Assembly (NCBI GenBank): GCA_000754445.1
Contig: JNSD01000003.1
Span: 1 to 56,932 of the forward strand
Reading direction: 5' to 3'
DNA: 56,932 nucleotides
Source of the DNA: an actinobacterium acMicro-4
GTDB taxonomy: Bacteria > Actinomycetota > Actinomycetes > Actinomycetales > Microbacteriaceae
Position numbers and translations under genes: made by a program
Shown here: positions 17,431 to 25,518 of the stretch, piece after piece
How positions within the stretch are numbered: the first letter of the stretch is position 1
Layout of the letters: every line of letters starts with the position of its first letter
The notes under the pieces: generated by a model
Told to the model about the DNA's origin: nothing
The model's input: only the letters and a program-made list of their open reading frames with translations
The model's database searches: none

Positions 17431-18153
17431 TTACGCGCCAGAAGTGGACGTGGTCGCATCCGAGGCTGACTGCTGCTTTTCCTTGACCTCGTCTGACGCC
17501 TCAGCAACGGTGAAACGGTAACCGACGTTGCGCACAGTACCAATGAGGGACTCCATGTCACCGAGCTTGGCCCGCAGGCGTCTCACGTGAACGTCAACTG
17601 TTCTCGTGCCACCAAAATAGTCGTATCCCCACACTTCACTGAGCAGTTGCTCCCTAGTAAAGACGCGTTGTGGATGGCCCGCGAGGAATCGCAGGAGTTC
17701 AAACTCCTTGTAGGTGAGGTCGAGGGTTTTGCCGTTGACCTTCGCCTGGTAGCTCGCCTCATCAATAGTGACGCCGGAGGCAGAAATCATCTGGTCTTCA
17801 GGTCCTGGCTGGCTTTTGGTGGTGACTAGGCGCACTCTGGCATCGACCTCGCCGGGACCGGCGGAGGTGAGCACAATGTCGTCAAAGCCCCATTCGGAGT
17901 TGAGCGCTGGCATTGCTGCTTCGGTCACCACAATAATCAGGGCCGCCGAAATACCCGTGGTCGTGAGGATGCGACAGAGCGCCTTGGCTTGAACGAGGTC
18001 ACCCCTGGCATCCACCATCACCACGTCTGAGTGCGGCGCATTCACGAGAGCCGCTGGCTCGGCAGGAATTGTGCGAACGCGGTGGTTCAGAAGGCTCAGC
18101 GAGGGCAGAACCTGAGCGGCGTCATCGGGGCTCAACACAAGAATGCTTGCCAC
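17431..18153 (-). CDS. glnR: GlnR-type orphan OmpR-family regulator
   Basis: 240 residues: a receiver-like N-terminal domain (about 1-115) and a winged-helix DNA-binding domain (about 130-225) with DLTYKEFELLRFLAGHP, REQLLSEVWGYDYFGGT and RTVDVHVRRLRAKLGD. Both halves resemble actinobacterial GlnR, the global nitrogen regulator, including LRILTTTG-like and WGFDDIVL segments in the receiver. GlnR has no partner kinase, and none is adjacent here. GTG at 18153 is the start, with a G-rich ribosome site upstream. A TACACT -10 box lies at 18192-18197. Upstream of ppk on the same strand, it may link nitrogen and phosphate control. Confidence 0.88.
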   Translation of the reverse strand: MASILVLSPDDAAQVLPSLSLLNHRVRTIPAEPAALVNAPHSDVVMVDARGDLVQAKALCRILTTTGISAALIIVVTEAAMPALNSEWGFDDIVLTSAGPGEVDARVRLVTTKSQPGPEDQMISASGVTIDEASYQAKVNGKTLDLTYKEFELLRFLAGHPQRVFTREQLLSEVWGYDYFGGTRTVDVHVRRLRAKLGDMESLIGTVRNVGYRFTVAEASDEVKEKQQSASDATTSTSGA

Positions 18154-18205
18154 TGTGGCACCACCCCCGGTTCCTTTGCTTCCAGACTCCAGTGTAACCG
18201 CGCTC

Positions 18206-18211
18206 TAGCAT
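18206..18211 (+). promoter_or_regulatory. Leaderless -10 box of 18218 gene
   Basis: TAGCAT ends exactly six bases before the GTG at 18218. It is back to back with the glnR promoter region. Confidence 0.5.
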
Positions 18212-18217
18212 GGTGGT

Positions 18218-18484
18218 GTGGCCAAGTTATTGATCAATGTCGTCCCCGTCTGGGTTGTCACCGCTATCGGTGTGGGCTTGGTGGGTTTTCTGGTGAGCGA
18301 AGACAATCGTGTCGCCAGCATGGTTGCCGTGCTGGCGGGGTCGCTCCTGATGGCCTTCATCCTGCAGGTTGTTGCCTATCAATCTGAGGGGCTTGTGCGC
18401 AGGCTGTCCTGGGCAATAACCGGGAGTGCACTGTTAACTGCGCTTGCCGCCCTGGTATTTCAGGTGCTCTCCGTCGTAGACTGA
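18218..18484 (+). CDS. Small four-helix-like membrane protein, unknown
   Basis: 88 residues, nearly all hydrophobic, with about three membrane helices (3-26, 32-52 and 62-85) and a single charged loop around YQSEGLVRR. No family is recognised. It is divergent from glnR, starts at GTG 18218 with a leaderless promoter, and is followed four bases on by the 36-residue gene. Confidence 0.65.
   Translation: MAKLLINVVPVWVVTAIGVGLVGFLVSEDNRVASMVAVLAGSLLMAFILQVVAYQSEGLVRRLSWAITGSALLTALAALVFQVLSVVD
18477..18482 (+). promoter_or_regulatory. Leaderless -10 box of 36-residue gene
   Basis: TAGACT lies across the last codons of the preceding gene and ends six bases before ATG 18489. Confidence 0.45.
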
Positions 18485-18488
18485 AGCC

Positions 18489-18599
18489 ATGCTTCTGGCG
18501 ATTGAAATCTTTTTCCTCGGACTCCTCGTGCTCGCAGGTCTTGGAATTGCGTGGGTGTCGGGAATTGTTGTGCTGAACCTCTTCCGGGGTCAGCGCTAA
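18489..18599 (+). CDS. 36-residue single-pass membrane miniprotein
   Basis: ATG at 18489 to TAA at 18597-18599. The peptide starts MLLAIEIFFLGLLVLAGLG, has one continuous membrane helix of about 28 residues and ends in a basic tail LFRGQR. No ribosome site is seen, but a TANNNT box at the six-base leaderless distance precedes it, which supports translation. Function is unknown. The next gene is ygfZ, 31 bases on. Confidence 0.55.
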   Translation: MLLAIEIFFLGLLVLAGLGIAWVSGIVVLNLFRGQR

Positions 18600-18630
18600 T
18601 CACTGACCAAGCGCTCGGGGTGATCACCAC

Positions 18631-19644
18631 ATGACGGGCGAACACTTCGGCGACATTCTTGGAGAGATGAGAGCGCTCGCCCGGGGTGGCGCATACGTTG
18701 ACGCGTCTGACCGCCACATTGTTCAAGTCTCGGGCTCTGACCGCTTGGTCTGGCTGAACAGTCTCATCACACAGCTTGTCCTGGACTTGGCGCCGGGTGT
18801 CACGAAGGAAAGCCTGATTCTTGACCCCCACGGTCACATCGAGCATGCGTTCCTGATCCAGGATGACGGAGAATGTTCGTGGCTCTTGAGCGCTCCTGGT
18901 CGGGCAGCGGCTTTGGCTTCCTGGCTTGAATCGATGAAGTTTCGTATGCAGGTGACAATCAGCCATGAGCCAGGAGCCTGGTTTATTGCAGCGTCGGCGA
19001 ATACTCAGCTACTCGGAGCCGACGCACCTCGCGTTCGCCTTGTTGACCCCTGGCCCGCCACGCAAGAAGGATCCGTCGGTTACGCGCCAGAACCCCACCC
19101 GGGCGCCGATTTTGCCATGACCTACAGCGTCTATTCGAACAACAGCCCACCCACGCTGCAGGGCGTGGCTAAGGCCGGAACCCTCGCCCTGACCGGCCTC
19201 GAAATCGCAGCGGGGAGACCGTCCCTGCACGAAGTCGATGACAAGACGCTGCCGCACGAGTGCGACTGGTTGAGGACTGCTGTCCACCTAAACAAGGGCT
19301 GCTACCGAGGGCAAGAGACGGTGGCGAAAGTCCACAATCTGGGTCACCCACCGAGGCGCTTGGTCCTTCTTCACCTCGATGGCTCGGAATCGTTGATTCC
19401 GATTGCTGGAGATCGGGTCATGGCAGGTGAGCGAGACATTGGGTCCATCACCCGCGCGGCATGGCACTACGAACTTGGCCCGATTGCGCTGGCCCTGATT
19501 AAGCGCTCAGTTGATCCCACCACCGAATTGGAGGTTGTCACGGGCAACACACGCATACCGGCAAACCAGGAAGTGCTTGTGCCAGTTGATGCCGGTGCCA
19601 CCAGAGCCGTGCCGAGGCTACCTCGGTTGGGCAGCCGGGGCTAA
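18631..19644 (+). CDS. ygfZ: YgfZ/GcvT-like folate-binding protein
   Basis: 337 residues with a GcvT-type fold and the diagnostic YgfZ motif KGCYRGQETVAK near residue 220. YgfZ is a tetrahydrofolate-dependent protein needed for assembly or repair of some iron-sulfur clusters. The N-terminal part (VSGSDRLVWLNSLITQ, LDPHGHIEHAF) is typical. The start context is weak, with only GGGGTG nine bases away. It is followed by gpmA after 16 bases. Confidence 0.9.
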   Translation: MTGEHFGDILGEMRALARGGAYVDASDRHIVQVSGSDRLVWLNSLITQLVLDLAPGVTKESLILDPHGHIEHAFLIQDDGECSWLLSAPGRAAALASWLESMKFRMQVTISHEPGAWFIAASANTQLLGADAPRVRLVDPWPATQEGSVGYAPEPHPGADFAMTYSVYSNNSPPTLQGVAKAGTLALTGLEIAAGRPSLHEVDDKTLPHECDWLRTAVHLNKGCYRGQETVAKVHNLGHPPRRLVLLHLDGSESLIPIAGDRVMAGERDIGSITRAAWHYELGPIALALIKRSVDPTTELEVVTGNTRIPANQEVLVPVDAGATRAVPRLPRLGSRG

Positions 19645-19648
19645 TCGG

Positions 19649-19654
19649 TAGGCT
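19649..19654 (+). promoter_or_regulatory. Leaderless -10 box of gpmA
   Basis: TAGGCT ends six bases before ATG 19661. The 12-base stretch is almost identical to the one before senX3. Confidence 0.5.
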
Positions 19655-19660
19655 TGGGCT

Positions 19661-20410
19661 ATGGCTCACACGCTCATTCTTCTTCGCCACGGTCAATCCG
19701 AGTGGAACGAACAAAACCTTTTCACTGGCTGGGTGGATGTTCGACTCACAGACCAAGGACACGAGGAGGCAAAGACGGCTGGTGAGCTGCTGGTCCGTCA
19801 CAAACTGCTTCCTGATGTCGTCCACACGTCGTTGCTCTCACGTGCTATCCAGACGGCCCATGGCGCTTTGGATGCTGCAGATCGACTGTGGATTCCGGTC
19901 AAGCGCTCGTGGCGCCTCAACGAGCGCCACTATGGCGCACTTCAGGGCAAGGACAAAGCTGCGACGCTCGCGGAGTACGGCGAGGAGCAATTCCAACTCT
20001 GGCGCCGAAGCTTTGATGTCCCCCCGCCCCCCATTGACCCCAAAAACACCTACGCCCAACAGGGCGACCCCCGCTATGCAGATATTGAGGAGTTTGTGCC
20101 GAAAACTGAGTCGTTGAAGCTGGTGATTAATCGGATGCTTCCCTACTGGAAGTCAGACATCGCCTCGGATGTTGCGGTGGGCAAGGTAACCCTGGTGGTT
20201 GCCCACGGCAACAGCCTGCGGGGACTGGTGAAGCACCTGGAGGGCATTAGTGACGACGACATCGCCGAGTTGAACATCCCCACGGGGATCCCGTTGGTCT
20301 ATCAGCTTGACAAGAACTTGAAGCCCACAAAACCCGGCGTCTATCTCGATCCAGCGGCTGCGGCGGCGGGAGCCGCAGCAGTGGCTAAACAGGGAGCAAA
20401 GCAGGCCTAG
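19661..20410 (+). CDS. gpmA: 2,3-bisphosphoglycerate-dependent phosphoglycerate mutase
   Basis: 249 residues. It interconverts 3- and 2-phosphoglycerate in glycolysis. The histidine-phosphatase motif [10 protein letters not shown] carries the phosphorylated H10, followed by [23 protein letters not shown] and a [10 protein letters not shown] segment with the second active-site histidine. The C-terminus is extended by an Ala-rich tail. Its stop interlocks with that of convergent phoU. Confidence 0.96.
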   Translation: MAHTLILLRHGQSEWNEQNLFTGWVDVRLTDQGHEEAKTAGELLVRHKLLPDVVHTSLLSRAIQTAHGALDAADRLWIPVKRSWRLNERHYGALQGKDKAATLAEYGEEQFQLWRRSFDVPPPPIDPKNTYAQQGDPRYADIEEFVPKTESLKLVINRMLPYWKSDIASDVAVGKVTLVVAHGNSLRGLVKHLEGISDDDIAELNIPTGIPLVYQLDKNLKPTKPGVYLDPAAAAAGAAAVAKQGAKQA

Positions 20411-21060
20411 TGCTTGGGTGGGTTCCACTCACCAGTAGCGAGATACATCATCTTCTTGGCAATTGAGACCGCGTGGTCTGCGAAGCGTTCAAGGTAACGA
20501 GATGCGAGGGTGGCATCCACGGTCGTCTCCGTGCCCTGACTCCATGAGTCGCTGAGCACCGTCTCGAACACCGACAGGTGCAGAGCATCGACTTTGTCGT
20601 CTTCGTCGCGAATCTTCTCTGCGATCTCGACATCTTCGGTCTTCAGCAGAACGACCAGCATCTTCGCAAGCTCGATGTCGAGCACGCCCATCTCCTTGAA
20701 GATGGGACGAATGGTCTTGGGAACAACTTTTTCGGGGAAGCGGTAGCGGGCGAGCTGGGCAAGGTGCTCTGCCATGTCACCCATGCGCTCGAGAGAGGCG
20801 CTGATGCGCAGCGCGCTGACGACGATGCGCAAGTCTTTGGCCACTGGTGCCTGCCTCGCCAAGATTGCGATAGCAAGCTCGTCGAGCGCGACAACAGCGT
20901 CATCAATCTTGTTGTCGCGGACGATGACCGATTCCGCAAGGGTCACATCTGATTTGTTGAAGGCTTCGACAGCGTCGGTGATGGCATCAACGACTAGTTG
21001 TGCAATCTCGACGAGGCGGTCTTGCACTTCGTGGAGTTCTTGTTGGAAAAGCTCGCGCAT
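20407..21060 (-). CDS. phoU: Phosphate signalling protein PhoU
   Basis: 217 residues made of two three-helix PhoU repeats, beginning [16 protein letters not shown] and containing [18 protein letters not shown] and [16 protein letters not shown] (the E/D-R-x-D-H metal motifs). PhoU negatively links the Pst transporter to the sensor kinase. ATG at 21060 is set by GAGGA six bases upstream; the open frame beyond it is antisense to senX3. It is divergent from senX3-regX3 across a region with PHO-box-like repeats. Confidence 0.95.
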   Translation of the reverse strand: MRELFQQELHEVQDRLVEIAQLVVDAITDAVEAFNKSDVTLAESVIVRDNKIDDAVVALDELAIAILARQAPVAKDLRIVVSALRISASLERMGDMAEHLAQLARYRFPEKVVPKTIRPIFKEMGVLDIELAKMLVVLLKTEDVEIAEKIRDEDDKVDALHLSVFETVLSDSWSQGTETTVDATLASRYLERFADHAVSIAKKMMYLATGEWNPPKH

Positions 21061-21089
21061 GGTGTTCCTCAATCGAGCGGTATTCGGGT

Positions 21090-21144
21090 GTTCACAACTT
21101 CTCGTAGTTGGGTTAACAAACGGTGAGATTTCGCTTAACACTCT
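21090..21144. promoter_or_regulatory. PHO-box-like direct repeats (candidate RegX3 site)
   Basis: GTTCAC at 21090, GTTAAC at 21112 and CTTAAC at 21134 repeat every 22 bases, two turns of the 11-base PHO-box unit known for actinobacterial PhoP/RegX3. They lie between divergent phoU and senX3, where autoregulation is expected. Confidence 0.5.
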
Positions 21145-21199
21145 CTTTGTGTGGCCAAGTTTAGCGCTGGGGACGCTTCTGTGGTCGGAGCGCGCACCG

Positions 21200-21205
21200 T
21201 AGGCT
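21200..21205 (+). promoter_or_regulatory. Leaderless -10 box of senX3
   Basis: TAGGCT ends six bases before ATG 21212. There is no Shine-Dalgarno sequence. Confidence 0.5.
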
Positions 21206-21211
21206 TGGGGC

Positions 21212-22483
21212 ATGGAGCCTTTCTGGTCGCCCGCCTGGATGCTGCTTCTCGGCATCGCGCTGGGGGTCGGCATCGCTGCGCTGGTCTGGGCGGGCGCTGG
21301 GTGGCATCGGCGTGCGGAGCAGGTTCTCGAGCCCCCGGTTCCAGACGGCGTGGATACTGCCCTTGAGGTCATTGGTGCCACGGGCGTGGTGCTGGACGCT
21401 GACAATCGAGTGTTGAGGGCGTCGAAGTCTGCTGTGGCCCTCGGGATCGTGGATAACCGAGACATCGTCTACCAACCCATTCTTGACCTGGTGAAACAGG
21501 CCCGCCGTGAAGGGGCTCCCGCAGCGCGGGAGTTTGAACTTGCCGGAACTGGGCGCGACGCTCCGCCAGTCCACCTGCTGGTCAGGGTCGCCCCGTTGGG
21601 CCTGCGGCTTATGTTGGTGGTGGCCGATGACCGGTCTGAAATGTATCGCCTCGACGCTGTTCGTCGCGATTTTGTGGCCAACATTTCCCATGAGCTCAAA
21701 ACACCAATTGGTGCAGTGTCTCTGTTGGCTGAGGCGCTTCAGTATTCAGCGGATGACCCTGAACAAGTTCGCGCCTTTGCCGAGACACTCGAGCGCGAAG
21801 GTCACCGACTTGCCGAGATGACCAACGACATCATTGAGCTCACAAGACTTCAATCGGTGGGAACGATTCAGGACCCCGACGTGGTGTCAATCGACTCGGT
21901 GGTGGAGCAGGCGATTGCCTCCAACTCTGTTTTGTCCAAGAAGTCAGGAATCACTGTGGCGGTGTCCGCGAGCACCGGCGCTTACGTTCTGGGCGACGCC
22001 ACGTCACTGGTGACGGCGCTGCATAACCTGGTGCGTAATGCGATTACCTATTCGCAAGGCCCCTCTCGCGTGGGGGTGGGGGCTGTGCTCAAGAGTGGAA
22101 TCGTGGAAATCTCCGTGACCGACCAAGGCCAAGGAATTGCGAATAATGATCTCGAGAGAATTTTTGAGCGCTTCTATAGAAGCGATCCAGCCAGGTCCCG
22201 AGAGACCGGTGGAACTGGTCTTGGGCTTGCGATCGTGAAGCACGTGGTGAACAACCACCAGGGAGACGTTCGAGTCTGGTCGCAGCTGGGCAAAGGGTCC
22301 ACCTTCACTATTCGACTGCGCGAGGCTCCGGCCGACGTCGTGACACGCCACCTCAGCCAGACTGGGCCGATCACTGAACTGAAGCCCAAGAAACTTCCTC
22401 GACCGGCCGAGTACCTCGCAACGGATGAGATACCGATGCTTCGCGCGGATGACGATGAGACATCACTGAGAGGCAGCGCATGA
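21212..22483 (+). CDS. senX3: Phosphate-sensing histidine kinase SenX3
   Basis: 423 residues: one N-terminal membrane helix (about 8-28), a PAS-like segment (about 45-140) and a kinase core. H box: FVANISHELKTPIGAV. N box: NLVRNAITYS. G boxes: DQGQGI and GGTGLGLAIV. It partners RegX3, whose gene starts in an ATGA overlap with its stop. The single helix and PAS domain match SenX3 rather than PhoR-type kinases with large periplasmic loops. It responds to phosphate limitation via PhoU. Confidence 0.94.
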   Translation: MEPFWSPAWMLLLGIALGVGIAALVWAGAGWHRRAEQVLEPPVPDGVDTALEVIGATGVVLDADNRVLRASKSAVALGIVDNRDIVYQPILDLVKQARREGAPAAREFELAGTGRDAPPVHLLVRVAPLGLRLMLVVADDRSEMYRLDAVRRDFVANISHELKTPIGAVSLLAEALQYSADDPEQVRAFAETLEREGHRLAEMTNDIIELTRLQSVGTIQDPDVVSIDSVVEQAIASNSVLSKKSGITVAVSASTGAYVLGDATSLVTALHNLVRNAITYSQGPSRVGVGAVLKSGIVEISVTDQGQGIANNDLERIFERFYRSDPARSRETGGTGLGLAIVKHVVNNHQGDVRVWSQLGKGSTFTIRLREAPADVVTRHLSQTGPITELKPKKLPRPAEYLATDEIPMLRADDDETSLRGSA

Positions 22484-23160
22484 CGAAGATCCTGCTGGTT
22501 GAAGACGAGAAATCACTCAGTGAGCCACTGTCCTATCTGTTGCGGCGAGAGGGTTATGAGGTCCAGGTCGTGGATAACGGTCTGGCCGCGGTGAGTGCGG
22601 TCGAGGCAACGCCGCCTGATTTGATGCTTCTTGATTTGATGTTGCCGGGTTTGCCAGGCACCGAGGTCTGTCGCGAGGTGCGCCAGCGCTCATCGCTACC
22701 AATCATTATGTTGACCGCCAAAGATTCCGAAGTGGACATTGTGGTGGGCTTGGAGCTCGGGGCTGATGACTACGTCACGAAGCCCTATTCCTCAAGGGAA
22801 CTGCTGGCACGGATTAAGGCTGTTCTTCGACGCAGGGCCGAAGACCCACATGCCTCGCAGAGCATTTTGGAGTACCACGGAATCGTGCTGGATAGTGATC
22901 GGCACCAGTTGGTAGTGCAGGGTAATCCCGTATCGCTGCCGCTCAAAGAGTTTGAGCTTCTGGAGCTCTTGATGCTCAACGCCGGCCGTGTTCTCACGAG
23001 AGGCCAGATTATTGACCGTGTCTGGGGATCCGATTACTTTGGAGACACCAAGACACTCGATGTTCACATCAAGCGTTTGCGATCAAAGATTGAGGACAAT
23101 CCGTCCGAACCGACGATGATCGTCACGGTTCGAGGGCTTGGATACCGCTTCGAAGCCTAG
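22480..23160 (+). CDS. regX3: Response regulator RegX3
   Basis: 226 residues: a receiver domain with LLVEDEKS, phospho-acceptor Asp in LMLLDLMLPG and switch Lys in YVTKPYS, then an OmpR winged helix (LKEFELLELLMLNAG, IDRVWGSDYFGDT, VHIKRLRSKIE). It controls phosphate-starvation genes and overlaps senX3 by four bases. Its stop interlocks with the convergent lipoprotein gene. Confidence 0.94.
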   Translation: MTKILLVEDEKSLSEPLSYLLRREGYEVQVVDNGLAAVSAVEATPPDLMLLDLMLPGLPGTEVCREVRQRSSLPIIMLTAKDSEVDIVVGLELGADDYVTKPYSSRELLARIKAVLRRRAEDPHASQSILEYHGIVLDSDRHQLVVQGNPVSLPLKEFELLELLMLNAGRVLTRGQIIDRVWGSDYFGDTKTLDVHIKRLRSKIEDNPSEPTMIVTVRGLGYRFEA

Positions 23161-23627
23161 GGAACGAGGAGTTCGTACTCGGCCAGCGTGCCATCGAGGA
23201 CGGGGACATACACGAGCTCGCCGGGAACGCTACCGTACTCGAAGTAGACGGGAAACAAGCCTCCAACTAACAGGTCGCGTCCCGACATCACGATGCCAGC
23301 GCTCGGATCGTCGCCGATACGGGTGCGCTCGGGCACGGCCGGAAGTTTGAGAGGCTCGGTAACTCGAGTGGAACCGCTGTCGAATTGAACATTCAGGGTG
23401 ATGTCTTCCCCACTGGTGTTCACGACCGTCATCACCAGGTTGGCTTCGCCAGCATCGTTGCTGATCAAGAGGATGTTGCGCAGTGCTAGGTCACCAAGGT
23501 CAGCACCGACACCGTCGGAGGGGCTGTATTCCTTCATCGTCGCAATCTCAGCTGACAGCGTGCACCCCGTGGTTCCGGTGATGATGGCGCCTACTACAGC
23601 AAGTGGAGCAAAGAAACGGCGTCGCAC
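23157..23627 (-). CDS. LpqE-like lipoprotein
   Basis: 156 residues. GTG at 23627 is chosen because AAGGA precedes it; the frame upstream does not look like protein. The N-terminus has RRR then a hydrophobic stretch and TTGC, an acceptable lipobox. The mature domain is beta-rich with VNTSGEDITLNV and ends DGTLAEYELLVP. It is divergent from carD, the same arrangement as lpqE and carD in mycobacteria, so an LpqE-type role is inferred from position. Function is unknown. Confidence 0.65.
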   Translation of the reverse strand: MRRRFFAPLAVVGAIITGTTGCTLSAEIATMKEYSPSDGVGADLGDLALRNILLISNDAGEANLVMTVVNTSGEDITLNVQFDSGSTRVTEPLKLPAVPERTRIGDDPSAGIVMSGRDLLVGGLFPVYFEYGSVPGELVYVPVLDGTLAEYELLVP

Positions 23628-23777
23628 GACACATCCTTCCGATGGCTGGTGAGGCTTACCGCCTTCAGTGTCCACTGCGATGGTGAACACCCCCAGCCTA
23701 CTGGAATGGGGGCCTGGACCGGCGCCACCGGGCCCTTTCAGCCGGCAAGACCGGGGGTTAGCGCGGGTAGCTCACTG

Positions 23778-23786
23778 TGCTAAAAT
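23778..23786 (+). promoter_or_regulatory. Extended -10 promoter of carD
   Basis: TGCTAAAAT at 23778-23786 is an extended -10 element (TGn plus TAAAAT), close to consensus. The start would fall near 23793, leaving a short leader with GGAAAGG as ribosome site. Confidence 0.55.
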
Positions 23787-23811
23787 GAAAAGTTGGGAAA
23801 GGTTGGCAAGC

Positions 23812-24294
23812 ATGCTGTTTGAAGTTGGCGAAACAGTCGTATATCCCCACCACGGAGCGGCTACCATCACCGAAGTTAAGACTCGCACGATTAGGGGCGA
23901 GAAAAAGATGTACCTCAAGCTCAATGTGAAGCAGGGGGATCTCACTATCGAGGTGCCCGCTGAGAACGTTGACCTCGTCGGCGTCCGCGACGTTATCGGC
24001 AAAGAGGGCCTCGATAAGGTGTTTGAAGTGTTGCGTGCCCCCTTCACAGAAGAGCCCACCAACTGGTCCAGGCGTTACAAGGCCAACCTTGAGAAGCTCG
24101 CCTCCGGCGATGTCATCAAAGTATCCGAGGTTGTCCGTGACCTGTGGCGCCGCGATCAAGATCGTGGGTTGAGTGCGGGCGAGAAGAGGATGCTTGCCAA
24201 GGCACGTCAGATTTTAATCTCGGAGCTGGCACTGGCCGAAAAAACGGATGAAGAGAAGGCTTCGACGGTTCTCGACGAAGTTCTCGCCTCCTAG
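23812..24294 (+). CDS. carD: CarD-family RNA polymerase-binding transcription factor
   Basis: 160 residues, the usual CarD length. The N-terminal polymerase-interacting domain begins [19 protein letters not shown], and the helical DNA-binding domain includes [13 protein letters not shown] and [12 protein letters not shown]. CarD stabilises the open complex at rRNA and many other promoters in actinobacteria. ATG at 23812 is chosen by family length and GGAAAGG upstream. It is first in a row with ispDF, cysS and rlmB. Confidence 0.96.
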   Translation: MLFEVGETVVYPHHGAATITEVKTRTIRGEKKMYLKLNVKQGDLTIEVPAENVDLVGVRDVIGKEGLDKVFEVLRAPFTEEPTNWSRRYKANLEKLASGDVIKVSEVVRDLWRRDQDRGLSAGEKRMLAKARQILISELALAEKTDEEKASTVLDEVLAS

Positions 24295-24317
24295 GTCGAA
24301 TTCCCAGGCCACGACCG

Positions 24318-25457
24318 GTGACCACTGTAGTAGTCATTGTTGCGGCCGGCAGCGGCACAAGACTTGGCTCCACCCAGCCGAAAGCCTTTGTGGCACTTGC
24401 CGGTGCGACCCTGCTCGAGCAGAGCGTGAGAGGCGTTCGGGGCTGGTCTAGACCCTTCTCTTTGGTTGTCGTGGCCCCTCCGGGTTGGGAAACACCAGCC
24501 CGTCAACTATTGGCTGACTACGGTGATGTCACAGTCGTTACTGGCGGTGAAACCCGCACCGATAGTGTTCGGGCGGGCCTTGGTGCCTTGCCGGCTGGGA
24601 CGACGGCCGTTCTGATTCACGACGCGGCGCGCGCACTGACCCCCGTTGCCGTGTTTGATCGCGTACTCGATGCCCTGACGAGCGGCGCACAGGGTGTCGT
24701 CCCGCAGATTGCGGTGGTGGACACCCTCATCAGTGTTGACAGGTCATCCATGGCCACGGGTGATGCCGTGGACCGTTCCGCGCTAGGCGCCGTCCAGACG
24801 CCTCAGGGTTTTCACGCAGCGTCGCTGATTGCCGCATACGAGGCCATCGACGGTGATTTCACCGACGATGCAGCAGTTCTGCGGGCAGCGGGCCATGACG
24901 TTGTCGCTGTTGATGGTGACGCTATGAGTTTCAAAATCACCTACCCGGCTGATCTTCAGCGTGCGGCATCCGTGCTGGGCGGGACTGGGGGCCACCGGGT
25001 GGGCACCGCGGTGGATGTTCACCAGTTCGACCCAGGTGTTCCGCTCACGCTAGCTGGCCTGGCCTGGCCTGGCGAAGACGGACTTGCCGGTCACAGCGAT
25101 GGTGACGTCGTGATTCACGCCATCGTTGATGCACTTCTGCAAGCTGCTGGCATGGGCGATCTTGGCACCCACTTTGGTGCCAATCGCCCAGAATTTGAGG
25201 GCGCGAATAGTCGTGTGTTCCTGGCGCACGCGCTGACCCTGATCAGAGACGCGGGATATGTGGTCGGTTCTGTGGGCGTGCAGATCATTGCGCAGAAGCC
25301 AAAGATTGGCCCACGCCGCCTCGAAGCTGAGACCGTTTTGACGGAACTCGTTGGGTGCCCGGTAGCGCTCAGTGCTACCACCAGTGATGGGCTGGGTTTC
25401 ACCGGTCGTGGCGAGGGCGTTGCCGCCCTGGCAACAGCCGTATTGGTCGTTGTTTAG
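24318..25457 (+). CDS. ispDF: Bifunctional IspD/IspF (MEP isoprenoid pathway)
   Basis: 379 residues. The N-terminal IspD half (1-222) has VAAGSGTRLGSTQPKAF, ETRTDSV and LIHDAARAL and makes CDP-methylerythritol. The C-terminal IspF half (about 228-379) has the metal pair D233 and H235 in AVDVHQF, AGHSDGDV and TTSDGLGFTGRGEG, and cyclises the phosphorylated product. Separate ispD and ispF genes occur in mycobacteria at this position; here they are fused. The start is GTG 24318, 23 bases after carD. IspE would be needed for the intervening step and is not in the window. Confidence 0.93.
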   Translation: MTTVVVIVAAGSGTRLGSTQPKAFVALAGATLLEQSVRGVRGWSRPFSLVVVAPPGWETPARQLLADYGDVTVVTGGETRTDSVRAGLGALPAGTTAVLIHDAARALTPVAVFDRVLDALTSGAQGVVPQIAVVDTLISVDRSSMATGDAVDRSALGAVQTPQGFHAASLIAAYEAIDGDFTDDAAVLRAAGHDVVAVDGDAMSFKITYPADLQRAASVLGGTGGHRVGTAVDVHQFDPGVPLTLAGLAWPGEDGLAGHSDGDVVIHAIVDALLQAAGMGDLGTHFGANRPEFEGANSRVFLAHALTLIRDAGYVVGSVGVQIIAQKPKIGPRRLEAETVLTELVGCPVALSATTSDGLGFTGRGEGVAALATAVLVVV

Positions 25458-25506
25458 GCTCAATCCCCCCTCGGCCGGCCGACCGAGCTAGTGAGCACTC
25501 TCTCGC

Positions 25507-25512
25507 TACCAT
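25507..25512 (+). promoter_or_regulatory. Leaderless -10 box of cysS
   Basis: TACCAT ends six bases before GTG 25519. Confidence 0.45.
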
Positions 25513-25518
25513 GAAGCG

